This document shows positions 42,446 to 52,500 of a stretch of DNA of 64,000 bases, in pieces. The position numbers and the translations under genes are program-made. The notes below the pieces were generated by a model that was not told the origin of the DNA, did not search any database, and worked only from the letters and a program-made list of their open reading frames with translations. Positions within the stretch are counted from its first letter, which is position 1, and the number at the start of each line of letters is the position of its first letter. This DNA comes from Streptomyces sp. NRRL F-6676 (lineage in GTDB: Bacteria; Actinomycetota; Actinomycetes; Streptomycetales; Streptomycetaceae). The DNA lies in assembly GCF_000725625.1 (NCBI RefSeq), contig NZ_JOHS01000014.1:62001-126000 (forward strand), read 5' to 3'.

Positions 42446-45247
42446 CTACAGCGCTTCCCGGCGGGTGAGGTGGTTGAAGAACAGCCAGCCCGGCAGCACC
42501 GGCAGCCACAGCGTCAGCAGCCGGTAGAGCAGCACCGCGGGGGCCGCGACCTCCTTCGGCAGGCCGACGGCGATCAGGCCGACCGTCAGCGTCGCCTCCA
42601 CCGCGCCCACACCGCCCGGGGTCGGCGCGGCGGAGCCCAGCGCATTGCCGGCGAGGAAGACGACCGCGACGCTGGCGATGCTCAGCGAGGTCGAACCGTC
42701 GCCGAACGCGCGGATCGACGCGTCCAGGCACATCACGAAGCAGGCGGTCAGCAGCAGCATCCCGCCGATGCCCGTGATCAGCTTCTGCGGCCGCTGCAAC
42801 ACGTCCAGCATGCGCGGCACGACGCCCGCGAACAGCGACCGCACCCGCGTGACCACGAACTTCCGCAGGAACGGCACCGACGTGACCACGAGCACCAGCA
42901 CCGCGACCGTCAGCAGGCCCGCGATGACGGTCCGGGACGGGGAGAGCGACGGCGTCTTCTCGGTGCCGGTGAGATACCCGAACGACAGCAGCATCAGGAT
43001 GTGGCAGCCCAGCCCGAACAGCTGGGAGGCGCCCACACTGGCCACCGCCAACCCCGGCCGCACCCCCGCCCGCTGCAAGAACCGGGTGTTGAGCGCGACA
43101 CCGCCGACCGCGGCCGGTGCGACGATCTTGACGAAGGAGCCGGCCACCTGCGCGGCCACGGTCCGCGGGAACGGCACCCGCTCCGGCACGAACCCCAGCA
43201 GGCTCATCGCGGCGGCGACATAGCTCAGCGCCGAGAAGCCCACGGCAGCGGCGACCCAGCCCCACTGCGCGCTCTCGAACAGTGTGTCGAACTCGATGTG
43301 GGTGAGCTGCGTGAGCAGGAAGTACGCGCCGATGGCGCCCGCGATGAAGCTGATGAGCGTGCGCGGCCGCACCCGCTCCAGGCGGACCGGCTCCACCGGG
43401 GCCTGCGGGCGGATCCGCAGCACCTGATGGCGGATCTGGCTGAGTAGATCCTCCTCGCGCACCTCCTCCAGGGCGTCGTCGATCGCCCGTTTCTGCGCCC
43501 GCTGCTCGGCCCGCACGGCCTTCTTGTCGGGCCGCTCGCCCTTGTCCAGCCGGACGGCGGTGCTGCCGGTCCGTTCGGCGGCCTCCCCGGCCGGCGGCTC
43601 GGGGTGCTCGTCCCGGGCGGGCCTGGACTGCCGGTACGCCTCCAGGACGGCCTCACGCTCGCGTTCCGCCCGCTCCCGGCCGAGTCTGCGCAGCGTCGCG
43701 CGCGTGGCGCGGGTCAGCGCGATCGGCTGGAGCATCGGCAGACAGTCGGCGACCGCGTCGGGGCCGAGAACCTCCACGGCCGCGGCGACCGCGCGCTCCG
43801 CGCCGACCCGCAGCCCGAACGTGGTCAGCAGCTGCGCGATGTCCATGCGCAGCACCAGGTCGCCGGCCGCGATCTCCCCGCCGCGCAGATCGGTCAGGAT
43901 GACCGTGCCGGAGCGGTCGACCAGGACGGCGTCGCCCGCCAGTCTGCGGTGCGCGATCCGGCGCGACTGCAAGGAACGCACCTGCTGCCAGGTGTCGTGC
44001 ATCAGTCCGTCGGTGATCCGGGGGTCGTCCAGCGAGTCCAGGGTGCGGCCGCCGGTGTGCTCGTAGACCAGCATCACGGCGTCGGGACCCAGCTCGGAGG
44101 TGGCGATCAGCTTCGGCGCGTTGGCTCCGGCCGCGATGGCCGCATAGGCCAGCAGGGCCTCCTGCTCCAGCGCCTGGCGCAGCGACTGCAGACTGCTCCG
44201 GGTGGTGATGCCGCGCAGCGTCAGCCGCCGCCAGGCCCGGTAGAAGAACCCCTGGGCCTGCTGCTCCCGGTCGACGACCGTGACGTCGAGCGGCGGGCCG
44301 TCCTCCAGGGTGACGAAGTAACGCCGGCCGCGGTCGCTGTTCTCCGGGCTGTCCGGGAAATCCTCGCGGGCCGCCGTCAGCGGATGGAACCCGACCGTGC
44401 GCAGCCCCGCCATCAGCGTCCGGCCGGTGGGACGCACGTTCGGGGAGCCGACGGCGTACAGCGTGCCGTAGGCGACGCTCCAGCCGATCAGCACCGTCAG
44501 GATGATCGAGAAGGGGGTGGTGTAGCCCGTGACGAGCATCGAGAACGCGTCCAGGAGCAGCACCACCCACAGCACGGCCCGCCAGCGAGGCCTGCGGGAC
44601 ATCCCGACGGCCGTCATATAGGCGATGACGGGGGCGAGGTAGCCGTGCACCGGGTCGGTCAGGGCGTGCGTGTCACTGGGGGAGGGCTGGGTGAGCGCCT
44701 CCTGGATGGAGTGGGGGGCCGCCTGGGCGACCCACAGGTCGGTGGCGAGCGTCACCCCGTGCGCGAGGACGGCGGCCAGCACGCCGTCGGCGATACGCAG
44801 CCCGTCGCGTTTGATCAGCCGTTCGATCGCGAAGGCGACCGGGACCAGCAGGATCGCGATGCTCGACGCCAGGCCGGCGAGCTTGATCAGCAGGTCGGGG
44901 GCCTGTCCGGTGCCCTTGTTGATGTCCTGTTCGAGCCCCGAGGTGGTGCCGTGCGCGAAGGCCGCGATCATCAGCAGGACGACGACCGCGAGGAGCCCCA
45001 CCCCCAGCCGCATGAGGTCCGAGGGACGGTGCACGCGCGCGGGGAGCAGCGGTTCGTCGCCCTCCACCTCGTCGTTGTAGATCTCTTCGGCCGGTTCCGG
45101 TCCCGCGCCGGACGCCTCGGGGGCGTCCGTCTCGTGGTCGTGCTCGCCGTTGTCCGGCCCGCTGTCGTCCGGCGCGGCGGTGTCCGGGCGCGACGACGCC
45201 TCAGAGGTGCCCTCCGCGCTCTCGGAATGCACACCCTGCTGTCTCAT
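42446..45247 (-). CDS. Large membrane protein: kinase-like domain plus flippase-like (UPF0104/MprF-type) domain
   Basis: A 933-residue protein. After an acidic N-terminus of about 65 residues there are roughly seven helices (about 75-275). A cytoplasmic region (about 290-600) follows with a degenerate kinase fold: HRRLAGDAVLV in place of the HRD loop and LTDLRGGEI in place of DFG. Eight further helices (about 640-925) form a lysylphosphatidylglycerol-synthase-like transmembrane domain, including APTPGGVGAVEATL near the C-terminus. It may move or modify a lipid under the control of the kinase-like part, but the substrate is unknown. The ATG at 45247 is preceded by GAAGAGACG. Confidence 0.82.
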   Translation of the reverse strand: MRQQGVHSESAEGTSEASSRPDTAAPDDSGPDNGEHDHETDAPEASGAGPEPAEEIYNDEVEGDEPLLPARVHRPSDLMRLGVGLLAVVVLLMIAAFAHGTTSGLEQDINKGTGQAPDLLIKLAGLASSIAILLVPVAFAIERLIKRDGLRIADGVLAAVLAHGVTLATDLWVAQAAPHSIQEALTQPSPSDTHALTDPVHGYLAPVIAYMTAVGMSRRPRWRAVLWVVLLLDAFSMLVTGYTTPFSIILTVLIGWSVAYGTLYAVGSPNVRPTGRTLMAGLRTVGFHPLTAAREDFPDSPENSDRGRRYFVTLEDGPPLDVTVVDREQQAQGFFYRAWRRLTLRGITTRSSLQSLRQALEQEALLAYAAIAAGANAPKLIATSELGPDAVMLVYEHTGGRTLDSLDDPRITDGLMHDTWQQVRSLQSRRIAHRRLAGDAVLVDRSGTVILTDLRGGEIAAGDLVLRMDIAQLLTTFGLRVGAERAVAAAVEVLGPDAVADCLPMLQPIALTRATRATLRRLGRERAEREREAVLEAYRQSRPARDEHPEPPAGEAAERTGSTAVRLDKGERPDKKAVRAEQRAQKRAIDDALEEVREEDLLSQIRHQVLRIRPQAPVEPVRLERVRPRTLISFIAGAIGAYFLLTQLTHIEFDTLFESAQWGWVAAAVGFSALSYVAAAMSLLGFVPERVPFPRTVAAQVAGSFVKIVAPAAVGGVALNTRFLQRAGVRPGLAVASVGASQLFGLGCHILMLLSFGYLTGTEKTPSLSPSRTVIAGLLTVAVLVLVVTSVPFLRKFVVTRVRSLFAGVVPRMLDVLQRPQKLITGIGGMLLLTACFVMCLDASIRAFGDGSTSLSIASVAVVFLAGNALGSAAPTPGGVGAVEATLTVGLIAVGLPKEVAAPAVLLYRLLTLWLPVLPGWLFFNHLTRREAL

Positions 45248-45432
45248 CGTCTCTTCTTGGTCTCGTATCACCTGTCACCGCCCGCACGATGGTGGCATGC
45301 CCGTCCGACATACGGGGTCATCAGGGTGCACATGCGGGAGCGCACAGTCTGCCCGACGCTCCCCTCGGGAGCGAGGGACGGCCCCGGCCGCCCCGTCTCC
45401 CATTGTCGGTGGCGTCGTGCAGGATGGGACGG

Positions 45433-45798
45433 ATGAGCGAGGAGAGCCTTCCGGCGGGTGCCGTGCCGGAGTACGCGGAGCGGGTCCTCGAGGTCGCCGA
45501 GCTGATCCCGCCGGGGCGCGTGATGACGTACGGGGACGTCGCGGAGTGGCTCGAGGACGGCGGGCCGCGCCAGGTCGGCCGGGTGATGGCCCTGTACGGG
45601 GGCGCGGTCCCCTGGTGGCGAGTCGTGCGCGCCGACGGCGTGCTGCTGCCGGGAAGCGAGCTGAGAGCCCTCGGCCACTACCGGGAGGAGGGCACGCCCC
45701 TGAAGGAGGCCGGCCGGGCCGCCGAGGGGCATGTGCCCCGCCTCGACATGGCCCGGGCGCGCTGGGACGGCACCGGGCACGCACCGGGGCGGGCCTGA
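45433..45798 (+). CDS. Alkyltransferase-like (ATL) DNA repair protein
   Basis: A 121-residue MGMT C-terminal fold. PPGRVMTYGDVAEWL (about residues 26-40), then VGRVMALYGGAVPWWRVV. The reactive Cys of O6-alkylguanine methyltransferase (PCHRV) is replaced by Trp 61 in PWWRV, the hallmark of ATL proteins, which bind alkylated guanine and hand it to nucleotide excision repair without dealkylating. The neighbouring adnAB and uvrD2 genes agree with a repair role, and an ATL gene sits beside adnAB in mycobacteria. No strong ribosome binding site is seen. CAGGAT lies 7 nt before the ATG. Confidence 0.86.
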   Translation: MSEESLPAGAVPEYAERVLEVAELIPPGRVMTYGDVAEWLEDGGPRQVGRVMALYGGAVPWWRVVRADGVLLPGSELRALGHYREEGTPLKEAGRAAEGHVPRLDMARARWDGTGHAPGRA

Positions 45799-46064
45799 TG
45801 CCCGCCGGCGCCGGCCGAGGCGGCGTGCGACCCGTGCCCCGTACGGGGGACAGAGGGCACTTGCGGGACATGACGTACGTTCGTGCGGTGAGGAACGCAT
45901 GCGGTCCCTGTGCCCGCGGAGGCGGCCGGGAACGACCGGAAGGCGTTCTTCCGGCGGTGTCACCGGCGTAGCGTCGGCGGCACGCGCCGCCCTCACCCCA
46001 CGGCCCCCGCCCGCCACGCGCGGCACCCCGCCCACTCGTACCAGCACCAGGACCGGCGAACCAC

Positions 46065-49000
46065 GTGAGCTCCTCTTCCTCCACCAGGCGCCTGCCGCAC
46101 CCCCCGGCGCGGCAGGGGAACCGTGGCGCTTACCGACTGGTCCGTACCCCGCCGGCCCGGCCGGCTCCCCCTCGTCTGGACGCCGGTCAGCGTGCCGTGG
46201 TTGACCACGGCGCCGGCCCCCTCCTCGTCCTCGCGGGCCCCGGCACCGGCAAGACGACCACGCTGGTGGAGTCCGTGGCCGCCCGGATCGCCCGCGGCAC
46301 GGACCCGGAGCGCATTCTGGTGCTGACGTTCAGCCGCAAGGCGGCCGTCGAACTGCGCGACCGCATGGCGCTGCGGATCGGCGCGGAACGGGCGCCCCGG
46401 GCCACCACGTTCCACTCCTTCGGCTACGCCCTGGTCCGCGCCCACCAGGACAGCGGCCTGTTCGTGGAACCGCTGCGGCTGCTGTCCGGCCCCGAACAGG
46501 ACGTCACCGTGCGCGAGCTGCTGGCCGGCCAGCCCGGCCTGGAAAAGCTCGGCCTCGCCCATGTGCGCTGGCCCGACGACCTGCGCGCCTGCCTCACCAC
46601 CAGGGGGTTCGCCGACGAGGTCCGCGCGGTCCTGGCCCGCAGCCGCGAGCTCGGCCTCGACCCCGCCGCCCTGGAGGCGTTCGCCCGCCGCATCGGCCGC
46701 CCCGACTGGCTGGCCGCCTCCGCCTTCCTCGCCGAGTACCTGGACGTCCTCGACCTCCAGGGCGTCGTCGACTACGCGGAACTCGTCCACCGCGCGGTGC
46801 TCCTCGCCCGCCGCCCCGAGGTCGCCGAGCAGCTCGCCGCCCAGTACGACGCCGTCTACGTGGACGAGTACCAGGACACCGACCCGGCCCAGGTACGGCT
46901 CCTGCACGCGCTCGCCGGCGGCGGCCGCACCCTGGTGGCGTTCGGCGACCCGGATCAGTCGATCTACGCCTTCCGGGGCGCCGATGTGGGCGGCATCCTT
47001 CAGTTCCCCGACGCCTTCGCGCGCGCGGACGGCGCCCCGGCCCCGGTCCGGGTCCTGACGACGTCCCGCAGGTCCGGCGCGGCCCTGCTCGCCGCCACCC
47101 GCCTGCTCACCCGGCGGATGCCCCTGACCCGTCTCCCGGCCGAGAAGGTGCGCGCCCACCGGGAACTGACGGCGGCGCGCGAGGGCGGCCGCGTCGAGGT
47201 CCGCACCTACCCCACGGCCGGCACGGAGCTGGACAACATCGCCGACATCCTGCGCCGCGCCCACCTGGAGGACGGCGTCCCGTGGGGCGAGATGGCCGTC
47301 CTGGTCCGCGCCGGCGCCCGCAGTGTCCCGGGCGTCCGCCGCGCCCTCACCGCCGCCGGAGTCCCCCTCGACGTCGACGGCGACGACCTCCCGCTGCGCC
47401 ACGAGCCCGCGGTGGCCCCCCTGCTGACGGCCCTCAGGGCGGTCGCCCGCGCGGAGGCGGCGGACGGTGACGGGGCGGACGAAACGGACGCGGAAGGCGC
47501 CGAGAACGAGCAGGACGCCGCGGCCGGCTGCTGGCTCGACACCGAGACCGCGCTCACTCTGCTCGCCTCGCCTCTGGCCGGCATGGACGCCGCCGACCTG
47601 CGCCGCCTCGGCCGCGCGCTGCGCGAGGAGGAGCGCGCCGCCGGCAGCCCCGTGCCACCGCCGTCCGACGACCTGCTCACACGGGCCCTGGCCGAGCCGG
47701 AGCGCCTGGTGGCGCACGACCCGGCGTACGCGCGCGGGGCGCAGCGCCTGGGCGCGCTGCTGCGGCGGACCCGTGAGCGCCTCGCGGGCGGGGGGACCGC
47801 CGAGGAAGCCCTCTGGGAGCTGTGGAACGGCACCCCCTGGCCGCAACGCCTGGAGCGGTCCTCGCGGCGCGGCGGCGCGGCCGGCCGCAACGCCGACCGC
47901 GACCTGGACGCTGTGTGCGCCCTGTTCGCGACCGCCGCGCGCGCGGAGGAGCGCGTCGGCGGACGCGGCGCCCTGAACTTCCTGGAGGAGATCGAGGCCC
48001 AGGACATCGCCGCCGACACGCTCACCCGCAGGGCGGTGCGCCCCGACGCCGTCCGCCTGATGACCGCTCACCGCTCCAAGGGCCTGGAATGGCACCTGGT
48101 GGTCGTCGCCGGCGTCCAGGAGGGGCTGTGGCCCGACCTGCGCCGCCGCGGCTCCCTGCTGGAGGCCGACCGCATCGGCCGCGACGGGCTCGCCGAACCG
48201 CTCAGTCAGGGCGCGCTCCTCGCGGAGGAGCGACGGCTGTTCTACGTGGCCGCCACGCGCGCGAAGGAGCGCCTCGTCGTCACCGCCGTGAAGGCGCCCG
48301 CCGACGACGGTGACCAGCCCTCCCGCTTCCTCGCCGAGCTCGGCGTCGAGCCCCGGGACGTCACCGGCCGCCCCCGCCGCCCGCTGTCGGTCTCCGCGCT
48401 CGTCGCCGAACTGCGCGCCACCACCGTCGACCCCGAGACCTCCCCGGCGCTGCGGGAGGCCGCCGCCCGGCGCCTGGCCCGGCTCGCCGCGCTCACCGAC
48501 GAGGACGGCCGCCCGCTGGTCCCCTCCGCGCATCCCTACCGCTGGTGGGGCATGTTCGAGCCGACCGAGAGCAAGGTGCCGCTGCGCGACCGGGACAAGC
48601 CCGTCGCGCTCTCCGGGAGCGCCCTTGACCAGCTCGCCCGCACCTGCGCCCTCCAGTGGTTCCTGGGCCGCGAGGTGAAGGCCGACGCGCCCGCCACCGC
48701 CGCCCAGGGCTTCGGCAACGTGGTGCACGTCCTCGCCGACGAGGTCGCCTCCGGCCGCACCCCCGCCGACCTGGAGGTGCTGATGGAACGGCTGGACTCG
48801 GTGTGGAACGCGCTCGCCTTCGACGCCCCCTGGAAGTCGGACCAGGAGAAGGCCCACGCGCGCGTGGCGCTCGAACGCTTCCTGACGTGGCACATCGACT
48901 CGGGCGGAGTGCGGGCCGGCCGGACCGCGGTCGCCAGCGAACAGGACTTCGACGTCACCCTGGAGGCCGGTGACTACGAGGTGCGCATCCGCGGCAGCAT

Positions 49001-49412
49001 GGACCGCGTCGAGACGGACGGCGAGGGCCGCGCCTACGTCGTCGACTTCAAGACCGGCAAACAGGCGCCCAGCGCCGCCGAGGTCGCCCGCCACCCCCAG
49101 CTCGCCGTCTACCAGCTCGCCGTCCGCGAGGGCGCGGTCGACGACGTGTTCGACGGCACCCGCCCGGAGCCGGGTGGCGCCGAACTCGTCCACCTCCGCC
49201 AGGGCGCCGCCAGGAAGGACGGCGGCGAGACCCTGCCCAAGGTGCAGTCCCAGGAGCCCCTGGAAGGGCAGTGGGTCGGCGAGCTGCTGGCCACCGCCGC
49301 CGGCAAGGTCCTCGACGAACGGTTCTCGCCGACGGCCGGGCAGCACTGCGCGCACTGCGCCTTCCGGGCCTCGTGCAGCGCCCGCCCGGAGGGACGGCAC
49401 GTGGTGGAGTGA
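46065..49412 (+). CDS. adnA: AdnA: UvrD-like helicase with RecB-type nuclease and Fe-S cysteines
   Basis: A 1,115-residue protein. The N-terminal SF1A motor shows GPGTGKTT (about residues 58-65), TFHSFGYAL, VDEYQDTDPAQ, FGDPDQSIYAFRG, SKGLEW and AATRAKERL. The C-terminal PD-(D/E)XK nuclease shows VVDFKTGKQAPS, preceded by TCALQWF and followed by CAHCAFRASC, so four Cys residues are placed to hold an Fe-S cluster as in AddB-type nucleases. AdnA pairs with AdnB to resect double-strand breaks in actinobacteria. The GTG start lacks a close ribosome binding site. adnB begins 111 bp downstream on the same strand. Confidence 0.9.
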   Translation: MSSSSSTRRLPHPPARQGNRGAYRLVRTPPARPAPPRLDAGQRAVVDHGAGPLLVLAGPGTGKTTTLVESVAARIARGTDPERILVLTFSRKAAVELRDRMALRIGAERAPRATTFHSFGYALVRAHQDSGLFVEPLRLLSGPEQDVTVRELLAGQPGLEKLGLAHVRWPDDLRACLTTRGFADEVRAVLARSRELGLDPAALEAFARRIGRPDWLAASAFLAEYLDVLDLQGVVDYAELVHRAVLLARRPEVAEQLAAQYDAVYVDEYQDTDPAQVRLLHALAGGGRTLVAFGDPDQSIYAFRGADVGGILQFPDAFARADGAPAPVRVLTTSRRSGAALLAATRLLTRRMPLTRLPAEKVRAHRELTAAREGGRVEVRTYPTAGTELDNIADILRRAHLEDGVPWGEMAVLVRAGARSVPGVRRALTAAGVPLDVDGDDLPLRHEPAVAPLLTALRAVARAEAADGDGADETDAEGAENEQDAAAGCWLDTETALTLLASPLAGMDAADLRRLGRALREEERAAGSPVPPPSDDLLTRALAEPERLVAHDPAYARGAQRLGALLRRTRERLAGGGTAEEALWELWNGTPWPQRLERSSRRGGAAGRNADRDLDAVCALFATAARAEERVGGRGALNFLEEIEAQDIAADTLTRRAVRPDAVRLMTAHRSKGLEWHLVVVAGVQEGLWPDLRRRGSLLEADRIGRDGLAEPLSQGALLAEERRLFYVAATRAKERLVVTAVKAPADDGDQPSRFLAELGVEPRDVTGRPRRPLSVSALVAELRATTVDPETSPALREAAARRLARLAALTDEDGRPLVPSAHPYRWWGMFEPTESKVPLRDRDKPVALSGSALDQLARTCALQWFLGREVKADAPATAAQGFGNVVHVLADEVASGRTPADLEVLMERLDSVWNALAFDAPWKSDQEKAHARVALERFLTWHIDSGGVRAGRTAVASEQDFDVTLEAGDYEVRIRGSMDRVETDGEGRAYVVDFKTGKQAPSAAEVARHPQLAVYQLAVREGAVDDVFDGTRPEPGGAELVHLRQGAARKDGGETLPKVQSQEPLEGQWVGELLATAAGKVLDERFSPTAGQHCAHCAFRASCSARPEGRHVVE

Positions 49413-49523
49413 GGCCCCGGTTGCCTGCGTGACGGACGGCACCACCCGTGCCGACCTGCGCTTCTGCCGCCCCGAGGGCCGGCCGCGGCCTTCGTTGTCA
49501 GTGGCCGCCGTTAGCCTCGTTCC

Positions 49524-52500
49524 ATGCCCGCCCCTCTCACCGACCCCGAGCAGCTCAAGGAGCTCCTCGGCATCCCGTTCACCCCGGAGCAGACGGCCTG
49601 CATCACCGCACCGCCCGCCCCGCAGGTGATCGTGGCCGGAGCCGGCTCGGGCAAGACCACGGTGATGGCCGCCCGCGTGGTGTGGCTGGTCGGTACCGGC
49701 CAGGTCGCCCCCGAACAGGTGCTCGGGCTGACGTTCACCAACAAGGCCGCGGGCGAACTCGCCGAACGCGTCCGCAAGGCCCTGGTCAGGGCCGGCGTCA
49801 CCGACCCCGACGCGATCGACCCGGACAACCCGCCCGGCGAACCGCTGATCTCCACGTACCACGCCTTCGCCGGCCGGCTGCTCACCGACCACGGGCTGCG
49901 CATCGGCCTGGAACCGACCTCCCGCCTGCTCGCCGACGCCACCCGCTACCAGCTCGCCGCCCGCGTGCTCCGCGAGGCGCCCGGCCCCTACCCCGCCCTG
50001 ACCCGGTCCTTCCCCGACCTGGTCGGCGATCTCCTCGCGCTGGACTCCGAACTCGCCGAGCACCTGGTGCGGCCCGAGGACGTCCAGGCGTACGACACCG
50101 GGCTGCTGGACACCCTGGAGGGCGTCCGGCTCGGCAACGCCGATCTGCGCAAGGTCCCCGAGGCGGCCGCCGCCCGCCGCTCCCTGGCCGGACTGGTCGC
50201 CCGCTACCGCGCCGCCAAACGCGAGCGGGACCTGCTCGACTTCGGCGACCAGATCGCCCTCTCCGCCGCCCTGGCCGGCCTGCCCGAGGTCGGCCGGATC
50301 CTGCGGGACGAGTTCCGCGTGGTGCTCCTCGACGAGTACCAGGACACCTCCGTCGCCCAGCGGGTCCTGCTCTCCGGGCTCTTCGGCGGCGGCACCGGCC
50401 ACCCCGTCACCGCCGTCGGCGACCCCTGCCAGGCGATCTACGGCTGGCGCGGCGCCTCCGTCGCCAACCTGGACGACTTCCCCGAGCACTTCCCGCGTGC
50501 CGACGGCCGCCCCGCCACGCGCCAGGCGCTCAGCGAGAACCGGCGCAGCGGCGGCCGCCTCCTCGACCTCGCCAACGGCCTCGCCGCGCCCCTGCGGGCC
50601 ATGCACGCGGGCGTGCAGGCGCTGCGCCCGGCACCGGGCGCCGAACGCGACGGCCAGGTCCGCTGCGCCCTGCTGCGCACCCACGCCGAGGAGATCGACT
50701 GGATCGCCGACGCGATCGCCCACCTGGTGCGCACCGGCAAGGAACCCGGCGAGATCGCGGTCCTGTGCCGCACGGCCGGCGACTTCGCCGAGATCCAGGC
50801 CGCCCTCGTCGCCCGTGACGTGCCCGTGGAGGTGGTCGGCCTGTCCGGGCTGCTGCACCTGCCCGAGGTCGCCGACCTGGTCGCCGTCTGCGAGGTGCTC
50901 CAGGACCCGGGCGCCAACGCCTCCCTGGTCCGCCTGCTCACCGGCCCGCGCTGGCGCATCGGCCCGCGCGACCTGGCCCTGCTGGGGCGGCGCGCCCGCC
51001 TTCTCGTGTCCCACGCGCGCGTGGCCGACGACGACCCCGATGTGCGCCTGGCCGCAGCGGTCGAGGGCGTCGACCCCACCGAGGTGATCTCGCTCGCGGA
51101 CGCCCTCGACACCTTTCTGGAGCTGCCCCTGGAGGCGGAGCACGAGGACGACGGACTGCCGTTCTCGTCCGACGCCCGCGTACGGTTCGCGCGGCTCGCC
51201 GCCGAACTGCGCGACCTGCGCCGCTCGCTCGCCGACCCGCTGATGGACGTGCTGCACCGCGTGCTCGCCGTCACCGGCCTGGAAGTCGAGCTGTCCGCCT
51301 CCCCGCACGCGCTGGCCGCCCGCCGCCGCGAGACCCTGGCCAACTTCCTGGACGTCGCCGCCTCCTTCGCCGCCAACGAACCCGAGGCGAGCCTGCTGGC
51401 CTTCCTGGGGTTCCTGCGCACCGCCGCCCAGTACGAGAAGGGCCTGGACAACGCGCTGCCCGGCGGCGAGAACACCGTCAAGGTGCTCACCGCCCACAAG
51501 TCCAAGGGCCTGGAGTGGGACGTCGTGGCCGTCCCCGGACTGGTCACCGGCACTTTCCCGAGCACCCAGGGGCGTGAGAAGTGGACCGCCCAGGGCAAGG
51601 TGCTGCCGCATCCGCTGCGCGGCGACGCCGACACGCTCCCCGAGGTCGGCTCGTGGGACTCCCGGGGGCTGCGCGCCTTCCACGAGGCGATGAAGGAGCA
51701 CCAGCACACCGAGGAACTGCGCCTCGGCTACGTCACCTTCACCCGCCCCCGGTCGCTGCTGCTCGGCTCCGGTCACTGGTGGGGCCCGTCCCAGAAGAAG
51801 CCCCGCGGGCCCTCGGACTTCCTCACGGCCCTGTACGAGCACTGCGCCGCCGGGCACGGCGAGATCGAGGCCTGGGCGGAACCGCCGGCCGAGGACGAGG
51901 AGAACCCCGCCCTGCTCGCGGCCGCCGCCGACCAGGCCTGGCCGCTCCCGCTGGACGAGGCGGCGCTGGCCCGCCGCCGGGCCGCCGCCGAGACCGTACT
52001 GGCACACCTGGACCGCGCGCTCACGCACCCCGAGGCAGCGGCCGCCCGCCCCGGGGCCGCGCACGCGCCTTCCCCGTCCCCCTCGTCCTACGAGGACCCG
52101 GACTGGCCGCCGCCGGACGACGAGCCGCCCTACGATCCGCCGGACGACGAGCCGCCCTACGACCCGCCGGACGACGAGCCCCCTTACGAGCCGCCCTACG
52201 ACGAGCCGATCCCCGAGGAGGGCACCGGCCCCGACACCTCCGACTGGGACGCGTGGACGGCCGACCGTCCCGTCGTGCCGCACCAGGCACCGGCCCCCGA
52301 GTCGTCGGCGGACCCGGAGCGGGTGCCCCGGTCCCGTCCGGGCGACGCCGCCGGTGGTGATCCGCTGACCCCCGAGGAGGTCCGCACGCTCGCCTCCTGG
52401 GACCGCGACCTCGACGCGCTCACCGGGGAGCTGCTGCGGTCCCGCGCGCGCGTCACCGAGGTCGTCCTCCCGGCCACGCTCAGCGCCTCACAGCTGATGA

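Noticed and set aside
45433..45798. Active O6-methylguanine-DNA methyltransferase
   Set aside because: The reactive Cys in PCHRV is replaced by Trp (PWWRV), so it is an ATL protein, not a methyltransferase.
45993..52283. Very long open frame on the minus strand across adnA and adnB (about 2,100 codons)
   Set aside because: It is the antisense shadow of two well-identified helicase-nuclease genes. High GC3 on the plus strand removes stop codons opposite, and its translation is Gly/Val/Ala-rich without motifs.
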